From positions 558,001 to 622,000 of the forward strand of contig CP121321.1 in NCBI GenBank assembly GCA_043585095.1: a stretch of 64,000 nucleotides of DNA, in the 5' to 3' direction. This DNA is from JANQIO01 sp043585095 (GTDB lineage: Bacteria > Pseudomonadota > Gammaproteobacteria > Pseudomonadales > Halieaceae). A program made the position numbers and the translations under genes. Of this stretch, positions 42,739 through 50,679 are shown in pieces. The notes under the pieces were generated by a model that was not told the DNA's origin, did not search any database, and saw only the letters and a program-made list of their open reading frames with translations. The number at the start of each line of letters is the position of its first letter. Within the stretch, counting starts at the first letter, position 1.

Positions 42739-43680
42739 TTGCACGTGGCTAGACCGTCTATAAAGCAACTGGAGTATTTTCTTGCCGTGGCACGCTGTGG
42801 CAGCTTTCGCCGCGCGGCCGAAGAGTTGGAGATCAGCCAGCCTACCATTACGGCGCAGATCGCCAGAATCGAACAGTCGCTCAGCGTGCAGCTGTTTGAG
42901 CGTGGGCGCACTGGCACGATACTTAGTCCCTCCGGGCGCCGCTTGCTCCCCATAGCGCGGAAGGTGTTAGAGGAGCTAGACGAGCTGGTTGAGGCTGCGG
43001 GTTCTGCAGGCAGTGGGGGTGCTATCTATCGGATGGGCGTTAAGTCCACGTTGGGTCCCTATGCGTTGCCGCGTATCCTGCCGGCGATTCATGCGATGCA
43101 TACGGACCTGAAGCTGTACGTGCGTGAAGAGTCTCCAATGCTGCTCGAGTCGCAGCTAGAGCGCGGTGAGTTGGACCTGGTTTTAACCGCGTTTCCAACC
43201 AACTCAACCGAACTCGCCGGTGAGCCACTGCTCCGAGAAGACATCCGTCTGGTGATGCCCAGCGATCACCCGCTTGCGCAGAGGGAGGTACTCAGAGGTG
43301 AGGACCTGAACGGAGAGCGCATACTAACCACCGGAGAAGGTCATCACTTTACCCGGCAGATCGAGCAAGTATGCCAGCGATTTGGTGCTGAGATTCAGAG
43401 AGACTATCAGGGCACCAGTCTGGATGCCCTGCGCTTGATGGTGGTGATGGGAATGGGCCTGGCGTTTTTGCCGGCGCTCTACATTCATTCCGAGGTCAAC
43501 GCGGACTCTGCGCTGGTCGTCAAGGAGGTAGACGGAGAATCCATTGCCAGAGTGTTAGGCTTAACCTGGCGAACCACCTCGCCATCCAGAATTTTTTATC
43601 GTCGTCTGGCAGAAGATATGCGCAAGGTAATGCGAGCAGAGTTTGGCGAGGTCGTACAAATAATCGACAAGCCGCGTTAG
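42739..43680 (+). CDS. LysR family transcriptional regulator
   Basis: A 313-residue regulator with the LysR helix-turn-helix at residues about 8-65 (IKQLEYFLAVARCGSFRRAAEELEISQPTITAQIARIEQSLSVQLFERG) and an effector domain after 90. The block RSL-like LVMPSDHPLAQ and GMGLAFLPALYI match OxyR-type substrate domains, but the OxyR redox Cys pair is not visible (only one Cys in the effector region). The start is TTG at 42739 or GTG at 42745. It shares the stop region with the convergent protease gene (TAG/TAA interlocked over 4 bases). Possible target: the upstream carotenoid oxygenase. Confidence 0.85.
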   Translation: MHVARPSIKQLEYFLAVARCGSFRRAAEELEISQPTITAQIARIEQSLSVQLFERGRTGTILSPSGRRLLPIARKVLEELDELVEAAGSAGSGGAIYRMGVKSTLGPYALPRILPAIHAMHTDLKLYVREESPMLLESQLERGELDLVLTAFPTNSTELAGEPLLREDIRLVMPSDHPLAQREVLRGEDLNGERILTTGEGHHFTRQIEQVCQRFGAEIQRDYQGTSLDALRLMVVMGMGLAFLPALYIHSEVNADSALVVKEVDGESIARVLGLTWRTTSPSRIFYRRLAEDMRKVMRAEFGEVVQIIDKPR

Positions 43681-44264
43681 CGAACAGCTAACGTCGGTTG
43701 AGTACCGCAGGTGCCCAGACCCAACGCCGGCGGTGTCATAGAGATGGTGAATGGAGCGGCCATTTGTAAGACGCTCATGCCCAATAAGCTGCGTTTGCCA
43801 GAGCGTAAAACGGCGACATCAATAGGTCCTAGATCGCAGCCGGCAGCTATTTCGAAACTATCCACGCGATACACGTCCAAGGCCTCAATTTTTCCGCTTG
43901 CCATCCTGGCACCGACACGGCCAACTTTTTCTACACCACCCATGCGCTTCATCTTTTTCATTAAGTCAGCGCTTACGGTCACCATGCTGGCACCGGTATC
44001 TAGCAAAAAGTCCTCCTGAACGCCGCCGATAGTCGCGCTGACAGTGAAGCTGCCGCTGCCCGATGCTGCTAACGGCACGCTGTGTAGGACATCACTTGAG
44101 AATGCTTGCGCGACTGGCTCGGCACCTGTCTCGACATGTTGATCGGCGTGGGTGTGATGATTGTCAGTCAGCAGTATGTCACTGAGGACCAGCGGTGCTG
44201 CGACCACCATCACCAAACCGACCAGGCAGGCGCTTGTCCGCGCCAGCCGTGCTTGGTTTTTCAT
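43677..44264 (-). CDS. Retropepsin-like aspartic protease family protein
   Basis: A 195-residue protein with an N-terminal hydrophobic anchor (residues about 12-33) and a periplasmic half-aspartic protease domain from about 75. The catalytic block is DFLLDTGASMVTVSADLMKKM, with the DTGAS triad typical of TIGR02281-type single-lobe proteases, which must dimerise as retropepsins do. Downstream are the RVDSFEIAAGCDLGPIDVAVL and SLLGMSVLQ flap and core strands seen in the family. Substrate and role unknown. It is divergent from the small repeat protein (600 bases apart) and convergent with the LysR gene. Confidence 0.84.
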   Translation of the reverse strand: MKNQARLARTSACLVGLVMVVAAPLVLSDILLTDNHHTHADQHVETGAEPVAQAFSSDVLHSVPLAASGSGSFTVSATIGGVQEDFLLDTGASMVTVSADLMKKMKRMGGVEKVGRVGARMASGKIEALDVYRVDSFEIAAGCDLGPIDVAVLRSGKRSLLGMSVLQMAAPFTISMTPPALGLGTCGTQPTLAVR

Positions 44265-44864
44265 TGTTGTGCTCCCGGTACTGCAATATCATTTTTTTGT
44301 ACTAAGAGCTACTGCAATTATCAGGCCACTGACCATGCGCCACCGTTCAAAGCCTTAAGCCGTTGAAAATACGTGGATATTTATAAGGTGATTAAAAAAT
44401 GTTGCACTCAGGTGGTGCGAGGCGCCTTATTTTGGCGCATTTTTGATAGTAAAATTAGGCGGAAACCTTATATGAATCAGGGGCTTACCATACAAAGAGG
44501 AGGAGCCTGCCATAAGATAGAGTGATAATTAAAAACTATCATCAAATCTGAGTATTTATATCAGGTATAGAGCCTGGAAGGCGTAGACTTCTCCCATTGT
44601 TGCTACACAGTGTCGCTACGCAGTAAAGCCCCGAGGGGTTCGAGGCAGGTTTTAGACAATCAGCTTTTAGGCAGGGTTGTTGGCAGTGGGTCGCAGAAGT
44701 CGGAGATGCGTACAGCACATGGCTACGGGTCCGCAGTCAGACTTTAAGCAGAAGTTGAGCAGAAGTAAGCGCAACCAGATAAAAGCTGAACCGTTAAAAG
44801 TTTAAATACAGCATAAACCATCAATTCATTGAGCAACTGCAGTCAATGCAAAGGAGTTAAAAGG
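44265..44864. other. 600-base noncoding stretch, AT-rich, possible promoter/small RNA region
   Basis: No credible reading frame. Near 44422-44438 GCGCC-TTATTTT-GGCGC forms a 5-bp hairpin followed by ATTTTTG, a weak intrinsic-terminator shape on the plus strand. GATAG...CTATC and TGATA...TATCA overlap near 44516-44541 as small dyads. The stretch separates the protease gene from the repeat protein gene and is unusually long for this window. Confidence 0.45.
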
Positions 44865-45215
44865 ATGTTTAGAATCGTTTTTGCAACTATGGCTGGCGCA
44901 ATGCTGGCACTCCCCGCCAGTGCCGGTACCGATGCAACCGCCGGCGAGACCGTAAGAGTGTGGGAAGTAGACTACTCAAGCCGCCCGCCTTTCAAGCGTA
45001 CTCTGGTTGAGCTGCCTGCAGCTGATGTTGCGCGTCTTGAAACACAAGAAGAAGTTCAGACCGAACGCGTCTGGTCTGTAGATTATTCTGGTCGCCCGCC
45101 CTTCAAGCGCAGCTACGAAGATCTGCCAGTTGTCGATGCAGCGCGAGTAGAGACGACGTCCGATAGCAGTGCCCCGGTAAGGCCTAAGCCCTTCTTCAAG
45201 AAGCGCCACCGCTAA
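44865..45215 (+). CDS. Small exported protein made of two tandem repeats
   Basis: A 116-residue protein I do not recognise. Residues 1-20 form a signal peptide ending ALPASAG. The mature part is two tandem copies of a 34-residue unit: VWEVDYSSRPPFKRTLVELPAADVARLET and VWSVDYSGRPPFKRSYEDLPVVDAARVET, followed by a basic proline-rich tail (RPKPFFKKRHR). The repeat core VDYS-(S/G)-RPPFKR is strongly conserved between copies. AAGGAG lies about 9 bases before the ATG. The length and repeats suggest a small periplasmic or surface structural or metal-binding protein; no function can be given. Confidence 0.7.
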   Translation: MFRIVFATMAGAMLALPASAGTDATAGETVRVWEVDYSSRPPFKRTLVELPAADVARLETQEEVQTERVWSVDYSGRPPFKRSYEDLPVVDAARVETTSDSSAPVRPKPFFKKRHR

Positions 45216-45235
45216 CCAGGCTGCCGTCTTCTGCT

Positions 45236-45326
45236 AGGTCTGTGTGATAGATCTGTGTGATAGGTCTGTGTTGTAGATCTGTGTGATAGGTCTGTGTGAT
45301 AGGTCTGTGTTTTAGATCTGTGCGCA
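45236..45326. repeat. Seven 13-bp tandem repeats
   Basis: Seven contiguous units of the form AG(G/A)TCTGTGTGAT begin at 45236, 45249, 45262, 45275, 45288, 45301 and 45314. Variation is concentrated at base 3 and in the last three bases. They lie 20 bases after the stop of the small repeat protein. The unit is too short and without spacers for a CRISPR. A slippage-prone minisatellite in the 3' untranslated region is the simplest reading. Confidence 0.85.
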
Positions 45327-45394
45327 TCAGTGCAACACATAGAAACAGAAGGCGGCCAAGTTAAGCAGTACCCCTGTACTTCGTTTTCCAGAAG

Positions 45395-45465
45395 CGTCTG
45401 ATACTGGAAAAGGAAGATGTTAGAAGACTGAAGATCAGACGTATTCCTAGCTTCTCTTCAGTCTT
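45395..45465 (+). other. Overlapping inverted repeats in the 3' region
   Basis: CGTCTGAT (45395-45402) pairs with ATCAGACG (45434-45441); AAGACTGAAGA (45424-45434) pairs perfectly with TCTTCAGTCTT (45455-45465), followed by ATTTT. The two interleave, so an mRNA could form either hairpin or a pseudoknot. This is the layout of attenuators and structured RNAs. Nothing shows which, if any, is used. Confidence 0.45.
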
Positions 45466-45520
45466 ATTTTACTCAGCTAGACTCAGGTTCTTCCGTTTTA
45501 TTGTATACCCTGTAATCTTT

Positions 45521-45553
45521 CCTCGTGGCCACTACGGCACGGGGTGTTTTTTT
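45521..45553 (+). terminator. Rho-independent terminator, plus strand
   Basis: CCTCGTG (45521-45527) pairs with CACGGGG (45538-45544, one G:T pair) around a 10-base loop and is followed by TG then seven T. It would end transcripts from the small repeat protein gene about 340 bases beyond its stop, and its T-run touches the stop codon of the convergent thioesterase. Confidence 0.7.
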
Positions 45554-46125
45554 CAGCTCTCCAAACGCACCTTGCAGTTGTGGTTTGCAAGCCGGCTGAC
45601 CTCTTCCCCTACATCATAAGCATCAATGCGTTCCTGCATGGATTCTTTGTGCACGCGCTTTAGCTCTTTCCGCATGATGGCTTCTGCGTAGCGACGCAGA
45701 TCGACGGGTTGGGTAAGTAGCAGGCCAGGCACGTCTGTGGGTTCACCATCGTCATCCTTGGCGACCATGGTGAAGTACGATGTGTTGGTATGCTTTACGA
45801 CTTTCTCTTTGACGTTTTCGGCGGTTACACGAATACCAACCACCATCGAACTGCTTCCCGTGTAGTTAACTCTGGCCGTCATCGAAACCAGGTCGCCGAC
45901 TTCCACGGGCTGCAGAAAGTTCACGTTCTCTACAGCGACTGTCACGCAATAGTTTTCAGCATGTTTGGTCGCGCAGGCGTAGGCAACCTTGTCCATCAGC
46001 GAAAGCAGCAAGCCGCCGTGGATTTTGCCGCCAAAATTGGCGTAGGCGGGGATCATCAACTCCGTAATCGTTGTGTCGGAATCCGAGGGCTTCTTGTAGT
46101 GAGCTGCGTCAGTAGTGCCTTCCAT
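45553..46125 (-). CDS. Acyl-CoA thioesterase, hotdog fold (YciA-like)
   Basis: A 190-residue hotdog thioesterase. MIPAYANFGGKIHGGLLLSLMDKVAYACATKHAE near residues 24-57 is the YciA/BACH helix with the Asn, Gly-Gly and Asp of the active site. The block VENVNFLQPVEVGDLVSMTARVNYTGSSSMVVGIRV follows, and the C-terminus is an extra charged helical part of about 40 residues. The enzyme hydrolyses short- to medium-chain acyl-CoA. It lies 46 bases downstream of the acetolactate synthase-like gene on the same strand and may be cotranscribed with it. The extension is longer than in YciA (about 130 residues) and has no assigned role. Confidence 0.88.
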   Translation of the reverse strand: MEGTTDAAHYKKPSDSDTTITELMIPAYANFGGKIHGGLLLSLMDKVAYACATKHAENYCVTVAVENVNFLQPVEVGDLVSMTARVNYTGSSSMVVGIRVTAENVKEKVVKHTNTSYFTMVAKDDDGEPTDVPGLLLTQPVDLRRYAEAIMRKELKRVHKESMQERIDAYDVGEEVSRLANHNCKVRLES

Positions 46126-46171
46126 GCGGTTCTCTCTATTTTTATCGGTTATGCCTGGTTGGCAGCGTACG

Positions 46172-47815
46172 CTACAGTGCTGCGCTTAAAGCGGGTATCT
46201 GTTTGTGCAGCGTTGAGTCGTTCAGCGAATAGTCGACGGGTACGTCGATGATATGGACCCCCTTCGACTGCAGGCATTTTGACAGCAAACCGGCCAGATC
46301 CTCTGTGGCGGACAGTCGCCATCCATTCGCACCGTAGGCTTCCGCGTAGCGCACAAAATCGGGGTTGCCGTAGTCCAGGCCGTAGTCACCAAAGCCCGCG
46401 TCAGCTTGCTTCCATTTGATCATGCCGTAAGCGTCGTCGCGCAGAATTAACACGACTAGATCCAGTTTCAGTCGCACTGCAGTCTCGATCTCCTGGCTAT
46501 TCATCATAAAGCCGCCGTCACCGCAGACGCTGACCACCGGGCGATCCGGATATACCAGCTTTGCCGCCATGGCAGATGGCAGTCCAGCGCCCATTGTGGC
46601 TAGCGCGTTGTCGAGTAGCAGGGTTTTCGCATGTGCGGCCGGGTAGTTGCGTGCGAACCAAATTTTGTAAACGCCGTTGTCCAGCGTCACAATACCGTCA
46701 TCGGGAACCACGGATCGCACCTCCCGCACCAGGCGTTCTGGTAGCACGGGAAAGCGATCGTCGCTTTCCGCGTCCATGCGGTGGCTCGTGTAGGCAGCGT
46801 AGACTTTTTCAAACGCCGTGAAGGTCCACTGTGGGGAGGCCTCCAGCTGCTCCTTAATTTGCCAGATGCTATTGGCGATATCGCCTGTGACCTCAAGCTG
46901 CGGGAAGTACACTGGGTCGACTTCAGCCGAGTCAAAGTTAATGTGTATGACCTGGCGGGTATCGTCTGTTCGCATAAAGAACGGTGGCTTTTCCACGACG
47001 TCGTGACCAACGTTGATAATCAGGTCGGATGCGGCTAACACCCGGTGCACAAAGTCATGATCCGATAGCGCAGCGTTACCCATAAACAAGGGGTCTGTCT
47101 CATCCAGAACGCCCTTGCCCATCTGCGTGGTGACAAAGGGAATGCCCGTTTTATCGACAAACTCTCGCAGCATTTTCGCGGTGAGCTTGCGATTCGCCCC
47201 TGCGCCGATTAACAGTAATGGCGACGTTGCACTGGCGATCATTTCCACGGCGCCTTTGATCGCCTTGTACTCAGCAATGGGCCGGCGTACGGTACTGGCT
47301 TTAATCAGTGCGGCGTCCGTGTCTTCTGCGGCAATGTCCTCCGGCAGTTCGATATGGGCCGCACCGGGGCGCTCTTCGTGGGCGACACGAAAGGCCTCCC
47401 GGACAATTGATGGCACCCGGTCGCCGCTGACTACTTGCGCCGTGTATTTGGTCAGGGGTTGCATCATGTCGACAACATCAAGAATCTGAAAACGACCCTG
47501 TTTAGAGCTCTTGATCGGTTTTTGCCCCGTTATCATCAACATCGGCATTGCTCCGAGCTGTGCGTAGGCAGCTGCGGTTACAAGGTTGGTTGCACCTGGC
47601 CCCAGCGTCGAAAGACAGACGCCGACGTTGCCTGTAAGCCGCCCGTAGGTGGCGGCCATAAAGCCAGCAGCTTGCTCGTGACGGGTCAGGATTAATTTGA
47701 TGCTGGATTCCCGCAGCGACTCGAGCAGGTCCAGGTTTTCCTCGCCGGGAATGCCAAATACATACTCGACGCCTTCAGCTTCCAGTGCTCGAACAAATAA
47801 ATCGGAGGCCTTCAC
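46172..47815 (-). CDS. Acetolactate synthase-like thiamine-diphosphate enzyme (large subunit)
   Basis: A 547-residue TPP enzyme with the catalytic Glu47 in LTRHEQAAGFMA, STLGPGATNLVTAA near residue 70, and the TPP/Mg motif GDGGFMMNSQEIETAV near 440. The second half of that motif is RDDAYG, whereas biosynthetic AHAS usually has NN-x-x-YG. No ilvN regulatory subunit is adjacent, so it may be a catabolic acetolactate synthase or a relative acting on another 2-oxoacid. GTG at 47815 with AAGGATT before it starts MKASDLFVRALEAEGVEY; the ATG frame to 47935 runs through GC-rich repeats and looks noncoding. Confidence 0.86.
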   Translation of the reverse strand: MKASDLFVRALEAEGVEYVFGIPGEENLDLLESLRESSIKLILTRHEQAAGFMAATYGRLTGNVGVCLSTLGPGATNLVTAAAYAQLGAMPMLMITGQKPIKSSKQGRFQILDVVDMMQPLTKYTAQVVSGDRVPSIVREAFRVAHEERPGAAHIELPEDIAAEDTDAALIKASTVRRPIAEYKAIKGAVEMIASATSPLLLIGAGANRKLTAKMLREFVDKTGIPFVTTQMGKGVLDETDPLFMGNAALSDHDFVHRVLAASDLIINVGHDVVEKPPFFMRTDDTRQVIHINFDSAEVDPVYFPQLEVTGDIANSIWQIKEQLEASPQWTFTAFEKVYAAYTSHRMDAESDDRFPVLPERLVREVRSVVPDDGIVTLDNGVYKIWFARNYPAAHAKTLLLDNALATMGAGLPSAMAAKLVYPDRPVVSVCGDGGFMMNSQEIETAVRLKLDLVVLILRDDAYGMIKWKQADAGFGDYGLDYGNPDFVRYAEAYGANGWRLSATEDLAGLLSKCLQSKGVHIIDVPVDYSLNDSTLHKQIPALSAAL

Positions 47816-47902
47816 GGTAATAATCCTTTTCTGTCTGTGGTCTTGTATTGTGGGTATACGTCGTCCGCCGCCCGTATGGTTTGGCCGGGCCGCGCGCAGG
47901 CG

Positions 47903-47940
47903 GGGCTGGGCCGCATAGGCCGGGCTGGGCCGCATAGGCC
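47903..47940. repeat. Two perfect 19-bp GC-rich tandem repeats
   Basis: GGGCTGGGCCGCATAGGCC occurs back to back at 47903-47921 and 47922-47940, with a decayed third partial copy (GCAGAGGCC) at 47941. It lies in the 235-base gap between the acetolactate synthase gene and the divergent FMN-binding gene. Overlapping GGCC steps make it prone to hairpins. Confidence 0.75.
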
Positions 47941-48050
47941 GCAGAGGCCGCGCGGGCTAAGCAACCCGCCAGAGAACCCGATACACTGCCAGACTCGCAC
48001 GCTAGTTACATAAATGCGAGGCAGGTATTCAGTCAGGAGCAGGTGATCAG

Positions 48051-48620
48051 GTGGATTATTTTTGGCGCGATGCACTCTCCAAAGCTATTCGGGGCAATCA
48101 GCAGGACGCCCATCATCGCTATTTGCAGGTCGCAACGGTAAGAAGGGATGGCAGTCCGGCCAATCGCACTCTCGTATTTCGGGGCTTTTTTGATAAAGGC
48201 GAAGTGCTGCAAATGGTCACTGACCTACGCAGCGAAAAAGTTGATCAGATACAGCACGAAAGAAACGCTGAGATCTGCTGGTATTTTACCCGCAGTCGCG
48301 AGCAGTTTCGCCTCAGTGGCAGCCTCGCGGCGGTAGGTGACCCCGCTGTGCTGCCAGCGACGCAGGCCTTGAGCACCGCCCGCGAGTCCCTGTGGGCGTC
48401 ACTTTCGCCCGCTGCCAGAGCGCAGTTTTTCTGGCCTGAGCCTGGCAAGCCTCTGGATGATAGCGGCGCTCTTGAGGAGACCGATGCTGCTCCTGAGACC
48501 TTCATGCTATTGCTGTTTACGGCGACGCGAGTGGATCATTTGCAGCTCAGTGGCAAGCAGCGTCGCATGCTGTCGCAGCACTCGGGCAAACAATGGCACT
48601 GCGAGGCCGTAAACCCTTAA
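48051..48620 (+). CDS. Pyridoxamine 5'-phosphate oxidase-type FMN-binding protein (Alr4036-like)
   Basis: A 189-residue split-barrel flavoprotein. VATVRRDGSPANRTLVFRGFF near residues 25-45, EVLQMVTDLRSEKVDQIQ and WYFTRSREQFRLSGSLAAV correspond to the FMN-binding strands of the PNPOx superfamily; the C-terminal PAPR-like region (FMLLLFTATRVDHLQLSGKQ) resembles the Alr4036 group, which is not true PdxH. It starts with GTG; AGGAG precedes it by about 11 bases. Role unknown, possibly reduction or binding of a flavin-linked small molecule. Confidence 0.83.
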   Translation: MDYFWRDALSKAIRGNQQDAHHRYLQVATVRRDGSPANRTLVFRGFFDKGEVLQMVTDLRSEKVDQIQHERNAEICWYFTRSREQFRLSGSLAAVGDPAVLPATQALSTARESLWASLSPAARAQFFWPEPGKPLDDSGALEETDAAPETFMLLLFTATRVDHLQLSGKQRRMLSQHSGKQWHCEAVNP

Positions 48621-48854
48621 CGGTGTGCTCTGCCGGTAACGCCTCCAAAAGTATCGCTCAATAGCCGTGCCTGATCTGGCAGGTCGTCTTATTGACTTGC
48701 TGTAGCGATCGACGCGATGCTCGACGCAGCGGTGCCTGATATAGCGATGCAGAAATTTCGTTTTTAGATGCAACCCGGAGCGCTAACCGCAGTCTTAGAG
48801 ATGAAAGCGCAACATGTTACGCTCCCAAACTATAGAGAACGCTGAGACTCAACT

Positions 48855-49739
48855 ATGCGAGCAGACCCCCAGGGGCGCTACGCGCCTGAATCCAATTCCT
48901 CGCGCAGAGGTCTTGTTCTGCTGGCTTCAGTTATCGTGATTGGCGCTATTGCTGCAGTACTTTGGTTTCAGCGCACTTCTACCGTGGAGAAGCCGGCCCC
49001 TCTGGAGTTGCAGGCGGATGCCCCTGAGCCCTCGCAGCTTGCGCCGCCAGAGCCTGAGCCCGCCCCTGATATTCCTGAAAAGCCAGAATCCGTCCAGCCC
49101 AATCCTGCCGGGGAAGAAGAGCAGCAGGCGGAAGCTCCAGCGCCGGTTGAGCAGGCGCTCACTTTGGAGGGCAGCGATGAAAGAGTGCGGGCCAAGCTGT
49201 CTGCTGGCCTAAGCAATGCCGCCATATTGAGCGCTCTGGATGCGGATAACCTGCTATCGCGAGCCGCCGCGCTCGTGGATGGCATTGCCAGAGGCATTAT
49301 TCCCTACAAAGTATTGCCGCTATCGCCTCCTTCTGCGGCCTTTCGGGTCGAGCGTGCAGGGCGTCAGGCGATCATGTCGCCTGCCGGTTACCAGCGTTTT
49401 GACAGCTACGCATTGGCGATTGACGGCCTGGACGAGGTGAAGTGGGCAAAGGCTTTTCACCGTTACCGGCCTCTTCTCGAAGAAGCTTACTCATTGCTCG
49501 GTTACGAGGCAGAGGATTTTGACAACACAGTGATCCAGGCGCTCGACAGAATAATCGCGGCGCCAGTGCGAGAGGGACCTATCGAATTGCGCAGAGTTGA
49601 GGCCGTCTACAAGTTTGAAGATCCTGCACTTGAAAGGCTGCCCGAGGTCCATCGACAGCTCTTGCGCATGGGCCCAGAGAATACCCGGCGACTTCAGGCC
49701 AAGGCAGCAGCGTTGCGTGAGGCGCTGCTGGCAGAGTAA
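48855..49739 (+). CDS. DUF3014 domain-containing membrane-anchored protein
   Basis: A 294-residue protein with a short polar start, one hydrophobic anchor (residues about 19-42), a long acidic proline-glutamate-alanine linker (residues about 48-105) and a globular C-terminal domain of the DUF3014 family. The linker, with runs such as PEPEPAPDIPEKPE, suggests reach through the periplasm. Visible blocks are RAAALVDGIARGIIPYKVLP and QRFDSYALAIDGLDEVKWA. DUF3014 function is unknown. It is followed 2 bases later by the IPNS-family oxygenase and is probably cotranscribed. Confidence 0.83.
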   Translation: MRADPQGRYAPESNSSRRGLVLLASVIVIGAIAAVLWFQRTSTVEKPAPLELQADAPEPSQLAPPEPEPAPDIPEKPESVQPNPAGEEEQQAEAPAPVEQALTLEGSDERVRAKLSAGLSNAAILSALDADNLLSRAAALVDGIARGIIPYKVLPLSPPSAAFRVERAGRQAIMSPAGYQRFDSYALAIDGLDEVKWAKAFHRYRPLLEEAYSLLGYEAEDFDNTVIQALDRIIAAPVREGPIELRRVEAVYKFEDPALERLPEVHRQLLRMGPENTRRLQAKAAALREALLAE

Positions 49740-49741
49740 AT

Positions 49742-50662
49742 ATGTTGTCGTTACCCGTAATCGATTTTGGCGCTCGCTCTGATCAGGACTGGCTTGGCCA
49801 GCTTGACAAGGCCTGCCGGCAGTGGGGTTGCTGCTATTTAGACAACCACGGTATACCCACAGCCTGTTTAGATGCGCTGCTGTCGGCCAGTGAGCGATTC
49901 TTCTCGTTACCTGAAGCGGAAAAGCGAAAAGTTGAGCGCAGCCAGGATAATGCCTGGGGCTACTACGATCGCGAGCTGACCAAGAACAAGCGAGATTGGA
50001 AAGAAATTTTCGATATTGGTCCGGCAGCTGCCGAGGGTCCGATGCGCGGCAGCCAGCCTCAGTGGCCACAGCAGCCACGGGAGTTTCGTGCCGATATCGA
50101 ACAGGCTTACGCGGCTCTGGAAGCGCTGTCGCTGACCATGCTCTCTGCCATCGGAGAGGCTTTGGGAATGCCGCCGCAGGCTTTGCAGGAAGGCTTTCTT
50201 GACAATGCCAGTAGTTTTCTGCGGTTGAATCATTACCCGCCCTGCGCCACACCAGCGGAGCATCTTGGCATCAGCCCGCATACGGATGCGGGAGCGCTCA
50301 CCCTGCTAGTCCACGATGACCAGCCTGGACTTGAGTTTCTGTATAACGGTGACTGGCATCTAGTAGAGCCCAGGCGTAACGCGATTGTTCTCAACATCGG
50401 CGACATCGTGCAGGTGTGGTCGAACGATCGTTATCAGGCGCCGGCGCATCGCGTGCGCACTAACCACAGCCGACACCGTTTCAGCGCGCCGTTTTTTCTC
50501 AATCCCAGTTACGCCACGGACTATGCGCCGCTGCCGACTGCTTGCGATGGCGAAGCGCCTCGCTACAGGGTGATTAACTGGGGTGATTTTCGTGCCGGGC
50601 GAGCGGCGGGTGACTATGCGGATGTCGGGGAGGAAATTCAGATTTCCCATTTCCGCGTGTAA
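49742..50662 (+). CDS. Isopenicillin N synthase family 2-oxoglutarate/Fe(II) oxygenase
   Basis: A 306-residue dioxygenase of the IPNS/ACC oxidase group. The N-terminal block LPVIDFGA, CCYLDNHGIP and SQDNAWGYYDRELTKNKRDWKEIFDIG fit it. Iron ligands are HTDAGALTLLVHDD (His and Asp near residue 180) and the distal His in QAPAHRVRTNHSRHRFSAPFFLNP, whose Arg-x-Ser (RFS) binds 2-oxoglutarate. The substrate is unknown; bacterial members of this group often hydroxylate amino acid derivatives or gibberellin-like compounds. It sits 2 bases after the DUF3014 gene and is convergent with the HD-GYP gene. Confidence 0.88.
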   Translation: MLSLPVIDFGARSDQDWLGQLDKACRQWGCCYLDNHGIPTACLDALLSASERFFSLPEAEKRKVERSQDNAWGYYDRELTKNKRDWKEIFDIGPAAAEGPMRGSQPQWPQQPREFRADIEQAYAALEALSLTMLSAIGEALGMPPQALQEGFLDNASSFLRLNHYPPCATPAEHLGISPHTDAGALTLLVHDDQPGLEFLYNGDWHLVEPRRNAIVLNIGDIVQVWSNDRYQAPAHRVRTNHSRHRFSAPFFLNPSYATDYAPLPTACDGEAPRYRVINWGDFRAGRAAGDYADVGEEIQISHFRV

Positions 50663-50679
50663 AGTAGCTGGTTCAGGGG

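Noticed and set aside
45236..45326. Short regular repeats as a possible CRISPR array
   Set aside because: Units are 13 bp and contiguous, with no spacers, and no cas genes are in the window.
49491..50252. 253-codon open frame on the minus strand
   Set aside because: It is antisense to the IPNS-family oxygenase and DUF3014 genes and has no family signature.
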